64,000 nucleotides of DNA from Ditylenchus dipsaci (lineage: Eukaryota > Nematoda > Chromadorea > Rhabditida > Anguinidae), in the NCBI GenBank assembly GCA_004194705.1, contig SADC01001025.1:1-64000 (forward strand), given 5' to 3'. Below, in pieces: positions 47,175-57,395 of the stretch. The stretch's first letter is position 1, and the number at the start of each line of letters is the position of its first letter. The translations under genes were made by a program, and so were the position numbers. The notes under the pieces are model-generated. The model saw nothing but the letters and a program-made list of their open reading frames with translations, did no database searches and had not been told where the DNA came from.

Positions 47175-47416
47175 CCGTATAACCTCTATTAGACGGGCAC
47201 CCTCTAATAGACGGGCACCCTCAAGCACCTATATCTCAGCGCAAAAAAAATTTTTTGCAAATCTGTTTTTCGCGTTTTCTTGATCACCTCGATCTCAGTT
47301 GATTCCGCTTTTTAGATTTTTTGAGTACCCAAAAATCTCAAAATCAAAATATTTTTTTTTCGATTTTTAGGGGTTGAAAAATAGAAGGGCATGCCCGTCT
47401 ATTAGAGGTTATACGG
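47175..47416. mobile_element. TA-flanked MITE with CCGTATAACC ends
   Basis: CCGTATAACCTCTATTAGAC and its inverse, flanked by TA. The word CTAATAGACGGGCACCCTC is doubled at the left, and GGGGTTGAAAAATAGAAGGG lies at the right. Same family style as 39357. It starts about 70 bp upstream of the peptide gene's TATA box. Confidence 0.8.
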
Positions 47417-47618
47417 TATACATGAAAAAGATTTTGCAATCTCATGGGAAAAAATAAAAATAATAACGTAATGATGTCTAAATTGATTTGGGGTTTAGTA
47501 AGTCATAAAAAAACTGGTCGGTATGTTTTGCAAAGATCTTACTGGTTTATAGCTGTTTTTCAAAAAATTATATTTGAGTAAATGTCGCTCGGTGGATCGC
47601 TAATCCTTATCCCTGCTT

Positions 47619-49112
47619 AATGGGGCATCAGGGAACTGCAAAAAGTGCTAAATTTAGCACCGTTTTGCACCAAAAAAGTGCTAAAATAATGCTGAAGAAA
47701 CGCATAAATTTATCCTTTTTTTGCGAGATTAGGTCTTGGATAAAAACCAATAAATATTGTACTGTTAGTCAGCTACGAAATGAGCTATCGTACATGAAAT
47801 TTGGTAGTATAGAGTAAAAGATATGATGATTCCAATTACGAACAAAAAAAGGTGCTAAAAAGGTGCTAAAATGGGTTTTAGCACCTTTTAGCACTATTGT
47901 TTCGTGTATTATTTGGCTAGGATACATTTGGCAAAAACGAAACTTGGCAAAAACGAAAGTCGGCAAAACGAAACTTGTCAAAACAAAAGTTGTCAAAACG
48001 AAATTTGGAAAACGGAACTTGCAAAACGAAACTTGGCAAAACGAAACTTGGCAAAAACGAAAGTTGGCAAAAATTGCCTTGGTCCCCCCTGTTGTCCAAA
48101 AATGTCTAAAAATCGAAATTTTTTCTCTTCTCTCAAAACGATCTATTTCGATGCATTTGAAGTTTTTATGCCATACAAATAAGTTTCGAGACGATTTTTC
48201 CTAGGTTTCTTATAGTCTACGTCTCGTTTGAGCCTTCAAACCACAAATTTCGATCCAAGTAAAAAAGATTCGTATCCAACTACAAATTCTCCGTTTTACT
48301 CTATATAGCCTACTAAAACATTACTAATAGGCGAGCAAAACACAATACTTTTGGAAAAACGCCATAGAAATTAATTGGTGCGACGTCTGGCAGACTTCCT
48401 TCACTGTCGCTAGATTCTGTAGAGCTCATATCGATATCTAAAAAACTGCACCCTTAAATTGCATTGAAAAAGCGCAAGGGACGGTACAGGATATAGATAT
48501 AGATAAGTATAGAAGGAAATAGATCGTTTTAAGAGAGGAGAAAAAATTTCGATTTTCAGACATTTTGGACAACAGGGGGGACCAAAGCAATTTTTTGCCA
48601 GCTTTCGTTTTGCTAAGTTTCGTTTTGCTAAGTTTCGTTTTGCCAAATTTCGTTTTGCCAAGTTTCGTTTTGCCAAGTTTCGTTTTGACAAGTTTCGTTT
48701 TGCCAAGATTCCTTTTGCCAAATCACTCTAATGACTGAAAGGCAGAGTGAACGCAGAGTGAGAGGAAACGCATTTTTATCAGAGTTTTTTCAGAGATTTG
48801 TGGCTGGAAAATTTTTTATCGGTAGCCCTGAATCTTAGCTACAAAATGTGACCAAAAGAAAAAAAATTATGAACAAAATAAAGTTTACAGCCCTTCCCGC
48901 GTTAAAAACATGGAATTTCCTCTCAGTGATTGGACACGAGGCTTTACTCTATACTACTAAATTTCATGTACGATAGCTCATTTTGTAGCTGACTAATATT
49001 AGAATATTTATTGGTTTTTATCCAAGACCTGATCCCGCGCAAAAAGGAGTAATTTATGGTTTTCTTTAGCGCTACTTTAGCACTTCTTGCAGTTCCCTGT
49101 GGGGCATACTCG
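47619..49112. repeat. Outer inverted repeat with GGGAACTGCA arms
   Basis: TGGGGCATCAGGGAACTGCA and AAAGTGCTAA at the left face TTAGCACTTCTTGCAGTTCC at the right. The arms (about 200-270 bp) share AGCTATCGTACATGAAATTT and TAGTATAGAGTAAA. The foldback element 47,925-48,725 is nested between them. Confidence 0.7.
47925..48725. mobile_element. Foldback element with GGCAAAACGAAACTT arms
   Basis: The left arm (47925-48070) and right arm (48590-48722) are tandem variants of TTGGCAAAACGAAAC in opposite orientation. Each borders a CCTTGG box (48075-48097, 48567-48589) and then AAAATTTCGATTTT. The word is nearly that of the element at 1321, so they are relatives. No convincing target duplication was read. 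Confidence 0.7.
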
Positions 49113-49472
49113 CCGCCGATAGGAATTTTCGTTAATAGGAGAATTTCTGAGTGTAACAAAAAACCCTGATGTATTTTTTAACGAGGAACAATTTTACGAA
49201 AAGTATGAGAATTAAGTATGAAAAATATTGCGTAAAGTTATGTTGCATACCCGTGAAACAGATTTGCGCCCACTCATTTGCGCCCACTCATTTGCGCCCA
49301 ACTCGGTTGCGCCCAACTCGGTTGCGCCCAACTCATTTTGCGCCCGCCTCATTGTTTCTCAAAGTTTTCAATCTGTGATTTATATTTATGACCTAAAAAA
49401 ATTCTTCGCTGTTATTATATTACTCGTCTGTACTTTTCTTGATTAGTATTTTTGTGTTGAGTGTTACGTCGA

Positions 49473-50207
49473 TGGCTATTAACGTGGATAATGCCTGGCT
49501 AGCCAACGTGCTTGCTCAAACTCAGACACCAGTGTAACCAGCTAATCAGGTATGATAATGTTGTTTAGCTTCAGATTTTTACTTAACCCTCTAATCTTTA
49601 CTTTTCAAGGGAGTTTTGACGCTATCCAACAGAGGAGAGCAGTGTCTGATAATCAACAGGAATTCCAGCTGATGGCCTATTCCCGATAAAACTATAGAAC
49701 TGCAATGCTGCTGCAATTAATGGATTACCGAGGACCGATAACCACGCAGAGGGATGGCACAAGGCATTCAACGACCGCTTTTAAAAGTCCCATATGAATC
49801 TAAGTCAGTTTATTGTTCGTCTGAAAGCGGAAGATGAAAAGACAAGTCAAATGGTAGGTCGGTATATTTGCTTTAATTTTGGTGATCAGACGGTGAACTG
49901 TTTATCAATTTTTAAGGGCTAGGGTGAACCCAGCAGAAGCTTTTCGACAGCCACGCCGACGAGAATATGAGATGCGTGAAGCCAAAATAAAGCTTTTGTT
50001 CGTAATTATCAGCCGGAACAACGAATGAATTTCTTGAGAGCTATTCAGTAGGGTTGGTCTCCCCCCCGCAAAATTTTTTAGTCTAATCTCCCCCCCCGCA
50101 CCCCAAAAAGCGGGGGGGGGGGAGGCCAACCCTACTATCCAGCACCACCTAGTCAAGTTTCCGTTTGTGCGCCAGGACAGAGATGGAAGCAACGATGAAG
50201 AGGAATA
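49473..50207 (+). pseudogene. MULE-like transposase remnant with introns
   Basis: ATG 49473 opens AINVDNAWLANVLAQTQ. After an intron ending TTTCAAG (49609) the sequence passes through several frame breaks, then reads NHAEGWHKAFNDRF and SPHMNLSQFIVRLKAEDEK. NxAEGWHKAFN resembles the Mutator-like C-terminal motif. A second intron (gtaggt..tttaag) leads to RVNPAEAFRQPRRREYEMRE. The last exon is interrupted by the hAT MITE at 50049; removing it with one octamer lets the frame run on as RAIQHHLVKFPFVRQ to DRDGSNDEEE and a stop. Dead or badly sequenced. Confidence 0.6.
50049..50134. mobile_element. 86-bp hAT-type MITE inside the MULE remnant
   Basis: The ends are TAGGGTTGGTCTCCCCCCCG and, inverted, TAGGGTTGGCCTCCCCCCCC. 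The octamers CTATTCAG (50041-50048) and CTATCCAG (50135-50142) differ at one base. It is almost wholly palindromic. Confidence 0.8.
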
Positions 50208-50432
50208 AAATGTTAAAAGTGATGTTAATTGCGTGTTACCTTTATTGGTTCATTTTGTTCCTGAAATAAAAGTGGGTTTTTGGGGCCGCAAGTTGGACCG
50301 GCGCGAGTTGGGGGGCGCGAGTTGGGATGGGTGCGAGTTGGGTTTTTACCGTCTCTTGGTGTATCTCACTTTCTCTCACTTAAAATGTCTCTCACATTAT
50401 TTTCACTATCGTGTTCAGCGTTAAATTCTTCA

Positions 50433-50536
50433 CCAGGATGTGATGTTACACGGGAAGTGCACGACCCGACCCTGGCCTATTGAAAAACCTTGCATACCAA
50501 TAGGCCACGGTCGGGTCGTGCACTTACCGTGTTAGA
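50433..50536. repeat. 104-bp hairpin
   Basis: AAGTGCACGACCCGACCCTG and GCCTATTG face CAATAGGCC and CGGTCGGGTCGTGCACTT around a 15-base loop. Confidence 0.7.
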
Positions 50537-51389
50537 ACAATCTGGCTTTCCAGTGTTAAAAAGTCAGTTGATCCCTTCCTGCCTCGAATTTTCAAAATTC
50601 TGCGACCGTATTTGGATTCAGCGTGAAAACTTGAGTCCAACTGTCCAGAAGTGCTGCTCGGCTTTTCGAATGTTGTGGAACCAAGCTATAGCCACCTGAA
50701 TTTTCGTCCAATAGCCCATGTTTTTTAGAGGGTGGGAGGTTTTAGGGTCAAATTAAATTCGACTTAAATTTCCTAAAATTGGCTTGTTGTCCTGAGGGTT
50801 AACACTTATCTCCGCCAAAATCATTTCGCCAACTCATTGGTTGAATTTCTCTCAGGCCGAAATGAAAAGTACTCGAAAGAACATGGTCAAAGAAATTATC
50901 GCCGAAAAACTGTCATAGATTCTAACTTTGCCGATTATTGCTCACTTTATGCGTGTTACGGAAAGTTGGTTTATTCGAACGAAATAAAAATTACCGGAAC
51001 ACATATACAAAGCTTTTCCATGTTCAATGTTCAAAAGAAGGAAAGTCATTACTTTGCTTTTCAACAAAAATTATTGAAAAAAAGTTATTAACATGAAATT
51101 CTTACTAAGTATTCTCCCAAAGTACTATACGTAGATACTTAGACGGATTGATTACGAATTTGAAAAAAAGTTGGCGATTAACCAAGTGCATGACCACTTC
51201 GTAAATCTGGATGTCCACTTGATGCTCCTTTTGCTATTTTTCGGCCTCCAAGGCCTTGCTTGTACTGATTAAATATTCTAAAAATGCTTTTTACGTAGTA
51301 AGCTGTCGAAGTCAAAGTTTTATGAAATCTCGATAAATATGGCTGTAGGTGAAAACACCTCACAAAATATGTAAATCCCTCCTCAAATT

Positions 51390-51945
51390 TATTTTTTACC
51401 CCCTCAAATTTGAATTATTAGTGAAATACTGCAGTAAATTTTGCGGGAATCCGAATTTTATAGTCAAAAAAGACTTGGATCGCTCAGAATTCCACCCTGA
51501 AGCGGCCAGAAGCCTCTGAAAGTTGGTTTTTTGGGTTTGCTGAAGGGGTAAACTTTTTGCGAAAATTCGATTGGGCGGATCACAATTCCAGTCCGGTCGG
51601 CTTAATCGCTCAGAATTCCGGTTCATGGTGGTTTTGAGTGGTTTAGGGTGGAATTCTGAGCGATTAAGCCAATCGGACTGGAATTGTGATCGGCCCAATC
51701 GAATTTTCGCAAAAAGTTTACCCCCCCCCTTTAGTAAACCCCAAAAAACAACTTTCAGAGGCTTCTGGCCGCTTCAGGGTGGAATTCTGAGCGATCCAAG
51801 TCCTTTTTTACTATAAAATTCAGATTCCCGCAAAATTTACTGCAGTTTTTCACTAAAATGCAAATTTGAGGTAGCAAATTTAAAATTTAAGGGGGGAATC
51901 ACACATTTCGTGCGAAATTCAAATTTGAGGGGGTGAAAAATAAAG
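51390..51945. repeat. Long hairpin, first of two related copies
   Basis: It is centred near 51,640. The arms carry GATCGCTCAGAATTCCACCC, CCAGAAGCCTCTGAAAGTTG and GCGAAAATTCGATTGGGC. A diverged copy of the same hairpin sits at about 53,165-53,450, centred near 53,330. Confidence 0.75.
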
Positions 51946-52029
51946 GCTGTACCTGAAAACACCCGTCAAAAACATTAAATCTCCCGTCAAAATCATTAAA
52001 TCTCCCGTCAAATTTTTAAAACTTCTCGT

Positions 52030-52185
52030 TCTAGGTGTAGGGGGCTTGGTTGCTTGGGGTTGAGATGCGCACACCCACATACCTTAGACGCAAATCACTC
52101 GAAAGTGACTCTGGATGCAAAAAAATGTATGCCTACCAGAGTTTCTTTATGCGGTAGGCCCCAGTCAACAAAACTATGTTCAACA
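52030..52185. repeat. Partial GCGCATCTC repeat copy
   Basis: GGTTGAGATGCGCACACCCA, CATACCTTAGACGCAAATCA, GACTCTGGATGCA and GCGGTAGGCCCCAGT match the half-element seen at 20,058 and 33,530. Confidence 0.7.
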
Positions 52186-52253
52186 TCTTCCTTTTTAAAC
52201 TAATTGGTCTATTTTTGGTCTTTTCCCACCCTATACTCCAGTGGTTATGCGTA

Positions 52254-52450
52254 ATTAGTGCGCCGTAATTAGTGCGCCAGTAATTAGTGCGCCAATAATT
52301 AGTGCGTCGTAATTAGTGCGCCTGTAATTAGTGCGCCAGAATGGCTGTAGATGGATTCATCTTCGATAATTTCATCCTGGAACAATTTCATCCTCGGTAA
52401 ATTCATCCGGTAAGTATATCCAGCAATGAATTCATCCTCGCTAAATTCAT
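52254..52450. repeat. Two adjoining word arrays
   Basis: The first (52254-52342) has six copies of GTAATTAGTGCGCCA. The second (52352-52450) has six looser copies of AATTCATCCTCGNTA. No inverted partner was found for either in the window. Confidence 0.7.
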
Positions 52451-52985
52451 CCTCTAAATCTCAGGTTACAGATTCAAATCCCGGTGGGTGCAGACTTTTT
52501 TCTTTGCTATTTTTGCCAGTAAAATAATTTTCTAGGGATTTATTAACCTTAATGTGAGTAGGAAAACCACTTGTATCCACCCTGGAAGGGTATACCTCTG
52601 TTACAACCTGAAGATTTTAGATTTAGCCAAAAGGTGTGAAAAACCATGGTATCCTACTCAAAGAATGGTTCAACAGTATTTGATAATTCCAAGAAAGTGA
52701 TTTTACAACGAATACCCCGTAACGAGTTAGGTAGTTCCTAAGTTGCCTGGAGGGTGCCCTAACCATCAGGCCAGTGAGGTAACTACTAGGTGGCCGCCCC
52801 AAACCACTAGGTGGCCAACTGTTGGCTGAAGTCAGCCCGCTGAAGTCACCATCCTGGTAGCAACCCCAAACACTGGGTAAAATCAGGTACCCCTATCTAA
52901 GTACCATCACTTGAGCACTAGTACCTGGACACTTCAATTTCAACTTGTCAGTAAAAAAATTTGAAAGTATACACTGAGAAAAACA
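52451..52985. other. tRNA-like tail and unassigned sequence
   Basis: GATTCAAATCCCGGTGGGTG (52472-) repeats the tRNA-like tail at 4244. The region 52,730-52,930 has repeated CACTAGGTGGCC words. No gene. Confidence 0.4.
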
Positions 52986-53974
52986 ATTTTTTAAAAGGAT
53001 GGTATTTTTTCTCACCGCAAAACACTTGAAAATCACCGCAAATTATTTTTTCTCACCGCAATTTGATCTTCCCGCAAAATACTTTTTTTCTCACCGCAAA
53101 AATACTTTTTTCCCCCCGCAAACCTAATTTCTGTCTAAGACCAACCAAATTTTGCATAATTTTGCAAGAATTTGAATTTTTCAGTCAGGAAACAACTCGG
53201 ATCCCTCAGAATCCCACCCCAGAATGGCCAGAAGCCCCTGAAAGTTGGTTTTTTCGGGGTTTACTTAAGGCGAAAATTCGATTGAGCGGATCAGAATTCC
53301 AGTCCGATGGCTTAATCGCTCAAAATTATAGGTTTATGGTGGTTTCGAGTGGTTCTGGGTGGAGTTGTGGGCGATTGAGCCGATCGGACCCGAAATCTGA
53401 TCCGCTCAATCGAATTTTCTTAAAAAGGTTACCCCCCCCTTTAGTAAACTTGGTCTTAGACAGAAATTAGGTTTGCGGGGGAAAAAAGTATTTTTGCGGT
53501 GAGAAAAAAGTATTTTGCGGTGAGAAAAAAGTATTTTGCGGGAAGATCAAATTGCGGTGAGAAAAAAATAATTTGCGGTGCATTCGCAGTGTATTTGCGG
53601 TGAGAAAAAAATATTATCCTTTTTAAAAATTTGAGGGGAGATTTAATGATTTTGACGGGTGTTTTCGATTTGAGCCGAAAATAAATTTGAGGGGGGATTC
53701 ACATATTTTGAGGGGTGTTTTCAATTATCCGATAAATACCCTGCAAAACAGCATTTCACTACCGTCAAACCATCTTTAGAATGGTTGAATTAGTACAGAA
53801 GACAGTTTTTGGAACCTGAAAAGCATAAAAAGTTTTGAATCAAAATTTTATAAAAACTGGCGGAAATGAGGTTGGCGTAAATAAGGTTGGCGGAAATAAG
53901 TTTGGCGGAAATAAGTTGGCGGAAATGAGTTGGCGGAAATGAGTTTGGCGGAAATAAGGGTGAACCGTCCTAAG

Positions 53975-54453
53975 AGCTCTTGCTCTAGTTTTGTTGCATT
54001 TTTCACGCTGAGCATTTTAGCACACCCGAAAGGGTCTCTTGTGAGATGTCACCCAAAACCTATAGAGTCAATGCATACCATCTTAAGAGAGCATGTCAAC
54101 CACTTAGAGAGCAGATGATAACCAGCAAAAATCGAAAATTTTGACTCGTGGACCAACCTAGTCGTTAAATTTCGCAAAAATTAGAGTGCACCCCTCACCC
54201 CCCCCCCTCCAATGAGTATTTTTCTCTAAGCGTCTTATTTTGGGTTCCCTTGATTTTTTTAAGTTTTCTTTAGTGCAATGTGTAGCACGCCAACTTAGGC
54301 TTAAGCAAAAATGAAAAAACTTTGCTTACAGAAAAATACTCTTTGAGGGGGGGGGGTGGTGCACTTCATATGCTGTCGTTAGATTTATATGCGTAACTGA
54401 TAAATATGGAGACTTTTTATATTTAATGGCGATATTGGCTTTTCAATTTTTTA
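53975..54453. other. Upstream flank of MED14-like gene with a hairpin
   Basis: An inverted pair GAGTGCACCCCTCACCCCC (about 54,183) and GGGGGGTGGTGCACTTC (about 54,351-54,368) encloses TTAGGCTTAAGC. No coding. The MED14 promoter may lie after 54,375, but no motif is clear. Confidence 0.4.
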
Positions 54454-54461
54454 GCTTCGTA
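54445..54461 (+). promoter_or_regulatory. Possible trans-splice acceptor of MED14-like gene
   Basis: CAATTTTTTAG ends at 54454, seven bases before the ATG, as in the coiled-coil gene. Confidence 0.4.
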
Positions 54462-57188
54462 ATGGTTTCTACGCGAAAAGGAAAGCGGTATGCAAATGAA
54501 CAGCTGGAAAGTGAGACGCCGCCACCAAAGACAAAAGAAAAGAAGCCCAGACTTTCTAAGCCTAATCTTAGTGACGATAAAGCACAAGCCCTCAGCGATC
54601 ACAAGTAATTATTATATCCAAAAGGTGTCATTTGCATAATTTCGTTAATAGGAAATCAATGGGACAGGAAGTCGTCCATAAATTGTGCCTGCCTGCAGCT
54701 CCTAGTCAATTTGACGTGCCGAGCGTCAGTCTGTTCACGCTAATCGAGTATGCTGTCCAGAACACACTGCGCGAAATCACCATTCTATCAGAGTTGCTGC
54801 CAAGAAAAAAGATGATAACAAGTCCGCCCGTGTTAGACATCTGGTTCAATTTGCCAGCGAGCTGCATGCCCTCTTTTCTAAACTGCTGGCCGTTGTCAAA
54901 TGGCTTCAAACGGTTTGTTTTCGTTGATCTTATGACTAAAGGGATTTGAAGCGCAAACTATTCAGTCAGGAGAAGTTGAGAAATTGTCTTCCATCAATCA
55001 CTTCTGAAGCAGCAGAGCGCAAGTATTGTAGAAGCAGCTGACAAGCTAGTGGCGATTGACATTAGGGAACTTCACTTCGCGAGGTTGACCATTTCTTCAT
55101 TCGATGGTTGTTTTGGATTTGAAACGAACATATTTTAGATTGCCGGTCTTTTCGGTGGATGCCTTGGCAGCAGGACATATAAAGAGGATTTGGTAAGGGA
55201 GTTTTAAGAGAGGGACTTTTACGACTACTTTTTGACATCGACTGACTACTACTTCACATCACACACTTTTTTCCTCCATGTATTTGTTTTCTTCTCTCAG
55301 ATCTTTTCACACCGTTTTGTAGCTGAGATTTTTCTCTGTGGATCGAGCGGTCAAACACCCTAACTAAAAATAATTTTCAAGGTAATCACACCAATCTCAA
55401 ACTAAAAATCCGTGGTTTTTTAACTCGGTGTTTTTAGTGGAACTTTATATTATATTTTGGTGTAATTTCTCAAAAATTATTTTAATCAGAGTTTTTGACG
55501 ACTCGATAGATAGAGGAAATCTGAGCTACAAAATGATGTAAAAACATTCGAGATAATAAAAAATGTATGAAAAAGGCATGTGACGTGAAGTAGTAGTCGG
55601 TGTCGAAAAGTAGCCGTAAAAGTCTCCCCTTCCCCCTTAATTTAGATGAGATATAGCCATTTACCACCCATTTCATCTGATTAATAACAAGAGACTTTAT
55701 CTTGTTTTTTTCCTCACTTCCCTACCTGGAATTCAACGTTTCTAATTTTATATGGTTATTTGCAGGATGTTCGTCGGAAGCAAGAAGATTCATTCGAAAA
55801 GCTGAATAACATTATCGAACTACAGTCAGCTCTTTCAGCTCAACCTATCGCTCTAGGTTCGATACTATTGTTGTGAAAGATGGAATGGTAACTGCTTCTA
55901 ATAGTCTGTCTGGCGGTGATAGCCGGTTCATTTTAATTTTAAGGTGATTCTGAGAGTGTCGGGAGAGTTCGAAATCAGTATAACGGTTGCCAAAAAAGAT
56001 AAATCCTGATACAAAGACTCTATGGATTTTGTCGGATGTCAATATTCTGGTCAGCAACAATGAAATAGGCGAAGGACAGGGCTGATGCATTCGTTTCAAA
56101 TGCAGATTCTTTATCGACTAGTCAAGAGAGGATGGAGACATCGCAAAGGTTTCCCTCTCTGATTTTGTTATTTTACCATGAGTTATTTTTTGCTTAGCCG
56201 TTGATGGATGCTTACTTTTTGCTTCACTCGTTCTGTCTTCGTTTACAATTGGATGTTTTATTTGCTCAAGTCGCTCAAATGTCCAAAACATGTTCTGCAT
56301 ATGTACAGGTTGAAGACTATTCTCCAGCAGATTGTCGACTCGTGATCGGTTACTGGTTGAAGCCAGCGAGCATAAGAGGTTTCTCATGCAGATTTTTGAG
56401 ATTTTGTTCGAACTTGGTGTTTAGAGCAACTTCTAAGCATCAGATAATCATATTTGAGGACAGGAAAGGTTTCAACGGCGGATTAGACATATCATCAGTC
56501 GTTTGACAATTCTTTGCCAGTAATGCAAGATGAAGATCGGTAGGTAGGGTTGTTTCTTTTCTTCCGTCTAAACACAGAAAACTTTGGTTTAGTATGATTA
56601 TTGAGACTGTTCAGGTTGCAGGTTACATCAATTCCAGTTTTTTGGGCTTGATACGATCTAGATTTTATGGTGAAAGCAAATCAGGATATTTTTGAGTTAA
56701 NNNNNNNNNNNNNNNNNACTGGCGGAATCGAATTAATGGAAGTAGGATTATTAGATGCATGGAATCAGTTGCAACAACTTGGAGGATCGATGCCGAGGTG
56801 TATTTCAGACTTCATCAATGTCGACGATTTGGTGACAACTCGTAGGTTTTTGTTAATCAGGCCATATAGCCATAGATCATGTTGTTTTGTTGTAGGGTGG
56901 TGCTCTTCGTTGGCTGAAATCGTTGACGATTGTAACATGGAAGAAGATGACGTTGCCAGCGAAAGCGAAGCTATGGATGAAAAGTTCGTGGAATTTATCA
57001 GCCGCCGATCAGCCGTCTCGATGCTCAAACCGCCTTTGGAATCATTCGTCAATACGTCGAAGAGAATGCTTGCTGATGGTACCGTGCTCCGTCATACCGA
57101 TGCTCTGGGAATGACTACTTTTCTATTGAGCGTCAAAAGAAACAAAAGCAGCCGAAGATCACAAAACTTCTTCTCGTCAAACCATTAA
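54462..57188 (+). CDS. MED14: Mediator subunit 14-like gene, frame-broken
   Basis: MED14 is the backbone of Mediator in the nucleus. Exons: 54462-54604, about 54653-54912, 54966-55083, 55139-55192, 55766-56148 and 56198-56468. A basic start (MVSTRKGKRYANEQ) precedes FTLIEYAVQNTLREI, ILSELLPRK, VRHLVQFASELHALFSKLLA, EAADKLVAIDIRELHFAR, VNILVSNNEIGEGQG and MDAYFLLHSFCLRLQLDVLF, followed by VEDYSPADCRLVIGYWL, in the order of the MED14 N-terminal region. About eight frame breaks occur, nearly all mended by one or two extra bases. Beyond 56,470 I could not assign the sequence; after the N gap, exons 56718-56840 and 56893-57188 end in SRRSQNFFSSNH. Usual MED14 is over 1,000 residues, so the gene is truncated, collapsed at the gap, or a pseudogene. 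Confidence 0.7.
55193..55765. repeat. Inverted-repeat element in MED14 intron
   Basis: AGGGACTTTTACGACTACTT and GACTACTACTTCACATC (55,215-55,261) face GATGTGAAGTAGTAGTC-like and AGTAGCCGTAAAAGTC on the right (55,575-55,633). The middle shares CACACCGTTTTGTAGCTGAG with TPS intron 4 near 27,375. Confidence 0.65.
56701..56717. other. Assembly gap of 17 N
   Basis: A run of N interrupts the MED14-like gene between TTTGAGTTAA and ACTGGCGGAAT. Its true length is unknown, so exons may be missing. Confidence 0.99.
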
Positions 57189-57223
57189 TATGTTTTTGGA
57201 ACTGGATATGTTACTGTTACAAG

Positions 57224-57229
57224 AATAAA
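57224..57229 (+). terminator. Poly(A) signal
   Basis: AATAAA, 36 bases after the stop codon at 57186-57188. Confidence 0.6.
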
Positions 57230-57254
57230 ACAAGCTCTTATTTAAAATTTTGTA

Positions 57255-57395
57255 TCAAACCCTCGATATGAGACCACCTTATACGATTCTTCGTCTCAAA
57301 AACTCGATATAAGGCCACCCTCGATATAAGACCACCTCGATATAAGACCATCTTGGAACCGATCCCCAGGGGTGGGATTATATCGAGGTCGACTG
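57255..57395. mobile_element. Pogo-like MITE, left end lost
   Basis: The right end is TACAGTCGACCTCGATATAA (inverted), followed by a chain of CTCGATATAAGRCCACC words. The left part begins CCCTCGATATGAGACC without a terminal CAGT. It starts right after the MED14 poly(A) signal. Confidence 0.6.

Larger units (their letters stand above)
49256..50345. mobile_element. Probable foldback element with TTGCGCCCAACTC arms
   Basis: The left array (49261-49352) has about six copies of TTGCGCCCAACTCA; the right (50285-50342) has four of the inverse, GCGCGAGTTGGG. The interior is a MULE-like pseudogene with introns. No target duplication was found and the left end is unclear. Confidence 0.6.
50797..53966. 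mobile_element. Foldback element with TTTCCGCCAA word ends, multiply nested
   Basis: The ends are GGTTAACACTTATCTCCGCC and, inverted, GGTTCACCCTTATTTCCGCC. The octamers GTCCTGAG (50789-50796) and GTCCTAAG (53967-53974) differ at one base. The right arm holds six copies of GGCGGAAATAAGTT. Inside are further inverted layers: ACACCTCACAAAATATG (51,357 / 53,700), CACCCGTCAAA (51,960 / 53,655) and CTCACCGCAAA (53,010 / 53,600). Confidence 0.75.

Noticed and set aside
10848..57188. Programmed ribosomal frameshifting as a general rule
   Set aside because: The break sites share no common slippery sequence or stop context, and other frames in the same genes are intact; missing bases explain them more simply.
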